Positions 60,156-64,000 of a stretch of DNA of 64,000 bases are shown here, one piece after another. The position numbers and the translations under genes are program-made. The stretch covers positions 186,001 to 250,000 of the forward strand of contig JAEUKI010000055.1 in assembly GCA_016793325.1 (NCBI GenBank). Reading direction: 5' to 3'. Origin of the DNA: Myxococcales bacterium (GTDB taxonomy: Bacteria; Myxococcota_A; Polyangia; Polyangiales; Ga0077539). How positions within the stretch are numbered: the first letter of the stretch is position 1; the number at the start of each line of letters is the position of its first letter. A model generated the notes under the pieces. The model was given only the letters and a program-made list of their open reading frames with translations, was not told the origin of the DNA and did not search any database.

Positions 60156-61279
60156 GCGAAAACAAGAACGGACCCAAGGGCGAGCCCGTCCCCGCGGCGC
60201 TGCGCGAGAAGCTGCTCGAGGCGCGGGCGCGGCTGCTGTTGCGGTTTCCGTTCTTCGGCTACCTCGTCGCGCACTTGGAAGATCGCGTCGGCGAGCATTC
60301 GCTCGAGAGCTCGTCGACCGACGGACGACACGTGTTTTGGTCGGAGAAATACCTGGCGTCCCTCAACAACGACGACGCGCAGTTCGTCCTGGCGCACCAA
60401 GCGCTGCACTCGGCCCTCGCGCACTTGTCGCGCCGCGCCGAGCGCAACAAGGACAACTGGGACCTCGCCGCGGACGCCACCGTCAACGCGATCCTCTTCG
60501 ACGCAGGAATCAAGACGCGCCGCGAAATCGTGAAGGGCGACCCGCAGAAGTCCGCCGAGGAGCAGTACGTCTACGCGGATCAGCTCGCGAAGCAAAAGGG
60601 CGCCAAGGCTCCCATCGACGATCACTCGGATTGGGACGAGCCCAAGGACCCCAACGACCCCGAAGAGCGCCAGCTCGCGGACCTGTGGCGCGCGGTGATC
60701 GCGCAAGCCAAGCAGTTCGGGAGCGTCCCGAAGTCCATGCAGCGCGCGATCGAGCTGCTCGAGCCCAAGCGCGATTGGCGCGATCTCTTGCGGCAGGGGC
60801 TGCAGTTTCCCGAGGACTACAAGTGGACCCCGACGGACCGTCGCTTCCGCGACGTGCTCTTGCCCACGCTCACGGGCGAGAAGCACCGCGTCGTGATCGC
60901 CGTGGACACCTCGGGCTCGATCTTGGGACAGCAGCTCAACGAGTTTTGGGCGGAGCTCGTCGCGATCCTGCGCAACAACCAGTGCGAAGCGCGCGTTCTC
61001 GCGTGCGACGCCGAGATCCAAAACGAGTGGGACGAGAATCAATTCGACCCGCAAATGCTGCGAGAAGTTCGAGGTGGGGGAGGGACGAGCTTCGTCCCCG
61101 TGTTCGACCGGGTCGCCGAGTATGCGGTGACGGGGTGGAGGCCCGAGGCCGTCGTGTACCTCACGGACTTGGACGGGAGCTTTCCCGACGAAGAGCCCGA
61201 CGTGCGGACGATCTGGGTCGTCGGCCCCAAGGACGCGAAGAAGAGCGCGCCGTTCGGCGAAGTGGTCAGCGTGGAGTGA
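60152..61279 (+). CDS. vWA-like/metallopeptidase-like protein (DUF2201 type)
   Basis: The 375-residue product starts at GTG 60152. The N-terminal half has AHQALHSALAHLSRRAERNKDNWDLAADATVNAIL, which fits the putative metallopeptidase domain of this family, except that the usual HExxH is HQALH, so the catalytic Glu is missing. The C-terminal half is vWA-like with VIAVDTSGSI and YLTDLDGSFPD. It is coupled to the MoxR ATPase gene and is probably its substrate. Confidence 0.85.
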   Translation: MSENKNGPKGEPVPAALREKLLEARARLLLRFPFFGYLVAHLEDRVGEHSLESSSTDGRHVFWSEKYLASLNNDDAQFVLAHQALHSALAHLSRRAERNKDNWDLAADATVNAILFDAGIKTRREIVKGDPQKSAEEQYVYADQLAKQKGAKAPIDDHSDWDEPKDPNDPEERQLADLWRAVIAQAKQFGSVPKSMQRAIELLEPKRDWRDLLRQGLQFPEDYKWTPTDRRFRDVLLPTLTGEKHRVVIAVDTSGSILGQQLNEFWAELVAILRNNQCEARVLACDAEIQNEWDENQFDPQMLREVRGGGGTSFVPVFDRVAEYAVTGWRPEAVVYLTDLDGSFPDEEPDVRTIWVVGPKDAKKSAPFGEVVSVE

Positions 61280-61295
61280 GCGGGGGGGGGAGTGC

Positions 61296-62237
61296 TCAGC
61301 GCGTACACGCAGTTCGCGATCGAGCGACCCACTCGGGCATCGGGTCTCGCCGCAGTTCTCTGCCGAAGATCACGGTGAACGCAGCGCCCACGAGCAGCGC
61401 GGCTACGAGCGTCGATGTGGGCCATCCCTTCGCGCCCCGCGGTTCGCCCGACAACGCGAGGTTCACCCGCTTCACCACCTCGTTGCGCGCCAGGGGCGAC
61501 AGACGCGCGTCTCTGTGAATCTCGAACGTGGCGCCGCCCTCGCTCGAGACAACGATGCGATGGTCGACAACGCCTCCCGCCGTAGCGAGCGCCTCGCCGG
61601 GTGCGAGCTGAAAATTCAACGGCGTTTCCCACAGAAAAGCGATCGAGACGCGTCGCGTGCGCGCGTCGACGGCGACGCGATGGGTGCGCAGCAGCAGCTC
61701 GGCCGTCACAGCAATCAACCCGACGAGCGTGAGCAACAGCGGAACGAACCCAGCGAACGGCATCACGATCGAGCCGAGGTCGTTGTCGTTGAGCCGGAGC
61801 GCGAGACGCGGACCCGCGCGTCCCGCGAAGAACGCGTCCGCGGCATCGTGGGCATGGGTGACGCAGCCTCCGTTCGACGCGAGGATCGGGGCGACGATCA
61901 CTCCGCGCGGGCTTCGGCCGGTGACGAGCGTCGCGCTGTGCGCATCGCCGAAGTAGAGACCCTCCCTCCGCGTGTCGCTCGTCGGCGCGACGCGGATCGT
62001 GACCCCGTCGAGCGAGCGCACCGAGGGAAAGTACGCAGCGTCATCGTCGTACCAGCACCGCGTCGTCGACCCCGTTCGCTCGCAGAAGAGCGTCGGGTAC
62101 GGCTCTCGAAGCCCACACGAGCCGACGAGCAACCACGCGCTGATCACGAGAAACCACAGGCTCGCCGCGCGCACGGACCACCACGCGTGCGCGCCGCCCG
62201 AACGCGCAGCGTCGTTGCTTCGATAGGGAGCGCTCAT
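61296..62237 (-). CDS. Membrane protein, paralog A
   Basis: The 313-residue product has an N-terminal helix (ASLWFLVISAWLLVGSCGL), an external domain with Cys residues and CVTHAHDAADAFFAGRAGPRLALRL, a helix pair near 150-175, a cytoplasmic domain and a C-terminal helix. It aligns over its length with the product of the next upstream gene (62390-63358). No known family was recognised. ATG 62237; an alternative start at 62255. Confidence 0.65.
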   Translation of the reverse strand: MSAPYRSNDAARSGGAHAWWSVRAASLWFLVISAWLLVGSCGLREPYPTLFCERTGSTTRCWYDDDAAYFPSVRSLDGVTIRVAPTSDTRREGLYFGDAHSATLVTGRSPRGVIVAPILASNGGCVTHAHDAADAFFAGRAGPRLALRLNDNDLGSIVMPFAGFVPLLLTLVGLIAVTAELLLRTHRVAVDARTRRVSIAFLWETPLNFQLAPGEALATAGGVVDHRIVVSSEGGATFEIHRDARLSPLARNEVVKRVNLALSGEPRGAKGWPTSTLVAALLVGAAFTVIFGRELRRDPMPEWVARSRTACTR

Positions 62238-62348
62238 GGTTCGCGAACGTGCCACCCCGAGCGCGTGTCGAACTCTGCGGAGGGGGCAACGGCGCAGCGT
62301 CCAGGGCGAGCGGCTCGGGGAGCGCGCGAGCGGCGCTAGGTCGCTATG

Positions 62349-62362
62349 AATACAGGTGTATT
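62349..62362. promoter_or_regulatory. AT-rich palindrome in the gap between the two paralogs
   Basis: AATACA-GG-TGTATT is a perfect inverted repeat inside the AT-rich stretch 62346-62368, 112 bp upstream of paralog A and just after the paralog B stop. It is a plausible promoter/operator for paralog A. The remaining gap is GC-rich and featureless. Confidence 0.35.
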
Positions 62363-62389
62363 AATTCAACACGCCCCGCGATTGGCCCA

Positions 62390-63358
62390 TCAACGCGATG
62401 GCGCCGCGTCGGTTCCGCTTTGCGCTGCTGGACGCACGCACTCGCGTCGGGGCTGCGCGTCGCGCGCTGCGGGTGGCGGACGGCTCGCGACCGCGTGATG
62501 AACCACCGCCAACGCCACCAGCGCGAGCGCCGCGGGAACGATCGCCACTACGCCGACGCGACGCGGTCGCGCGCCAGCGAGCGCGCGGTTGCTCGCATCG
62601 ACGATCGCCGCGCACGCGCGTGTTCCGAGGCCGTCGCCCAGCGCTGTGGCCATCGGTCGCCCCTCTGCGTCGACCGCGACGATCGCCACGTCGTCCGCGT
62701 TTCGCACGACAGCGAGCGTCTCTCCAAGCCCGAGCGCGACCTCGACCCGCTTCGTCAACGAGCGCAGCGAGACGCGCCGTCGGTTCGCGTCGATCACGAT
62801 TCGGCGCGTCCTCACGAAGAGCTCGGCCAACGCAACGAGCAAGCCCGCGCCCGTCATCAGCGCGGGGATCGCCCCCGCGAGCACCGAGACGTCCATCCCG
62901 TACCCTTCGTTGAACCGCAACACCATGCGCGGACCTGCGTTGCCAGCGAAGAACGCTCGCACAGCGGCCCGCGTGTCCGTGACGCACTCGTTCGATCCCC
63001 GGATCGGCCCGAGCACGGTGTCGAGGTAGATGGGGCCGGGCACCAAGCGCACGCGACGCGCGTCGATGGGGAAGATCCCTTCGCGCTCGTCCGAGGGGCC
63101 GGCGCTTATTTGAATATCAGCCCCATGAATCATTTGCGTCTGTGGAAACAGCGCCGCATCGTCGTGGTATGCGCACCGCGTCTCGTCGGCCACGCGCTCG
63201 CACGCGAGCGTCGGAGAGGCGCTCCGCAGCGAACACGAGCCCACGAGCAGCCACGCGCTCAGCGCGAGAAACCAGAGCCCGACCGTCGGTACGTACCAAC
63301 GCACGTGCGCGAGCACGAGCGGGTCGCTGTTGGCGTGTCGGTAAGGAGCGCCGTTCAT
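62390..63358 (-). CDS. Membrane protein, paralog B
   Basis: The 322-residue product shares with paralog A the start (APYR), the first helix (VGLWFLALSAWLLVGSCSL), the CxxxTRC external motif, the AFFAGNAGPRMVLRFN stretch and the internal helix. The similarity is strong in the N-terminal two thirds and weak at the C-terminus. The pair arose by tandem duplication. The function is unknown. Confidence 0.65.
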   Translation of the reverse strand: MNGAPYRHANSDPLVLAHVRWYVPTVGLWFLALSAWLLVGSCSLRSASPTLACERVADETRCAYHDDAALFPQTQMIHGADIQISAGPSDEREGIFPIDARRVRLVPGPIYLDTVLGPIRGSNECVTDTRAAVRAFFAGNAGPRMVLRFNEGYGMDVSVLAGAIPALMTGAGLLVALAELFVRTRRIVIDANRRRVSLRSLTKRVEVALGLGETLAVVRNADDVAIVAVDAEGRPMATALGDGLGTRACAAIVDASNRALAGARPRRVGVVAIVPAALALVALAVVHHAVASRPPPAARDAQPRRECVRPAAQSGTDAAPSR

Positions 63359-63372
63359 CCCCCCTCAGCGTG

Positions 63373-64000
63373 TCACATGCAGCACGCGAGGCACGCGCTC
63401 GGAGTGCACCGTCCGCTGTTCATGCCCGTGCCGCAGCACGAGTAGCCCGAGCCGCACGTGACGCCCGTGCACGGATCGGTCGGACAACGCGCGGCGCAGA
63501 AGCCAGCGCTCCCTCCGATGCCGGGGCAGCACTGTTGTCCGCGCGAGCACATTGGCATGCACGTCGGAGGCGGCGTCGTGCTGCACGTCTCGCTGTTCGG
63601 GATGCACGCGCGGCGCGCTTCGCAGCAGAACGTCGTGTCCGTGCAGCGCGCGGTCGCGCAGAACGAGGTCCCGACGCCGCTGTCCGGAGTTCCTCCGGGG
63701 CATCGACCACGCGGAACGCAGAACATCCCGAACATGCTGTTGCAGCACTCTTGATCGCTGCTGCACATCGCGGTTCCGCAGCGGACGCCCGTCCCGCCGT
63801 CGGTGCCTGTGGGGCAGAAGCGAGGCTCGAGGCAGAGCGACACACCGAAGCCACTGCAGCAAATCTGCGTGCCAGAGCAGATCATTCCGCCGCACGTGGG
63901 GCCTGCGTCGGGCGGAGGCGTCGAGCACGTCCCGCGCGGCGCGCAGAACTGTCGTCCGCCCGACGTGCAGCACTCCTGCGCGGACGAACACATGGCGCCG
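63373..64000 (-). CDS. Cys-rich secreted protein, N-terminus beyond the window
   Basis: At least 209 residues of C-terminal sequence, open to the window edge. It consists of about five repeats of roughly 40 residues with the pattern C-x-x-x-QxCC, e.g. CSGTQICC, CSSDQECC, CSRGQQCC, CGSGYSCC, resembling granulin- or EGF-like disulfide modules common in myxobacterial secreted proteins. The start and any signal peptide lie outside. Confidence 0.7.
   Translation of the reverse strand, partial: GAMCSSAQECCTSGGRQFCAPRGTCSTPPPDAGPTCGGMICSGTQICCSGFGVSLCLEPRFCPTGTDGGTGVRCGTAMCSSDQECCNSMFGMFCVPRGRCPGGTPDSGVGTSFCATARCTDTTFCCEARRACIPNSETCSTTPPPTCMPMCSRGQQCCPGIGGSAGFCAARCPTDPCTGVTCGSGYSCCGTGMNSGRCTPSACLACCM

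Noticed and set aside
1-64000. tRNA, rRNA, CRISPR arrays, riboswitches, phage genes or a replication origin
   Set aside because: No cloverleaf-like sequence, regular spacer-repeat pattern, conserved rRNA stretch or DnaA-box cluster was seen while reading; weak or divergent cases could be missed without covariance searches.

Overview
The window looks like a chromosomal segment of a myxobacterium (Myxococcota, probably Polyangiales/Sandaracinus-like). The assignment is inferred from very high GC with strongly GC-biased third positions, many Asp/Cys-rich lipoproteins, abundant membrane-tethered Ser/Thr kinases, a sigma factor of the Myxococcales gmx1 type, a mevalonate-pathway enzyme and a dedicated menaquinone operon. 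No rRNA, tRNA, CRISPR array, phage or autonomous insertion sequence was seen.

Layout. 1-4.3 kb: the end of an unidentified gene and a large FecR/VIT/vWA/TPR lipoprotein. 4.4-5.9 kb: a three-domain protein joining a degenerate ABC-ATPase-like region, a Cys-dependent dual-specificity phosphatase and a C-terminal photoactive yellow protein (PYP) domain that keeps the chromophore Cys, Tyr and Glu. 6.1-6.5 kb: a MITE-like palindromic element with 18-bp terminal inverted repeats and a 9-bp target duplication. 6.6-9.4 kb: a lipoprotein, a lycopene cyclase and a divergent aldo/keto reductase. 9.5-20.5 kb: a co-directional TonB uptake locus (PstS-like binding protein, lipoproteins, gamma-butyrobetaine-type dioxygenase, OprP-like porin, ExbB, ExbD, TonB, TonB-dependent receptor). 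20.6-24.3 kb: a family 2A encapsulin shell, its cysteine desulfurase cargo with a long disordered N-terminus, and a rhodanese-HTH-cupin protein, all overlapping. 24.3-30.1 kb: a kinase fused to a degenerate adenylate cyclase module, a YXWGXW/PPC secreted protein, a His-rich lipoprotein and a GbsR/MarR regulator.

30.2-39.0 kb is an isoprenoid/menaquinone operon: polyprenyl diphosphate synthase, DAHP synthase, HMG-CoA reductase, MenG, MenD, MenH, MenA, MenC. MenF (isochorismate synthase) lies apart at 50.4 kb; MenB and MenE are not in the window. 39.1-42.7 kb: a TPR protein, a PEGA Ser/Thr kinase and a secreted protein joined by GTGA overlaps. 42.7-47.5 kb: an ECF-like sigma factor divergent from a zinc-finger/kinase/TPR protein, flanked by a Tat-exported intradiol dioxygenase and a small secreted protein that share one 50-bp upstream element; this looks like a self-contained sigma regulon.

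47.7-54.3 kb: a phosphodiester-glycosidase-domain protein, MenF, a decayed YbjQ fragment, a c-type heme protein, ChaC and a Uma2 nuclease with a perfect 22-bp palindrome between the last two. 54.3-61.3 kb: three leftward genes (two unrecognised, one DUF1415-like), then vWA protein, MoxR ATPase and vWA/peptidase-like protein. 61.3-64.0 kb: two tandem paralogous membrane proteins and the end of a Cys-rich protein that runs off the window.
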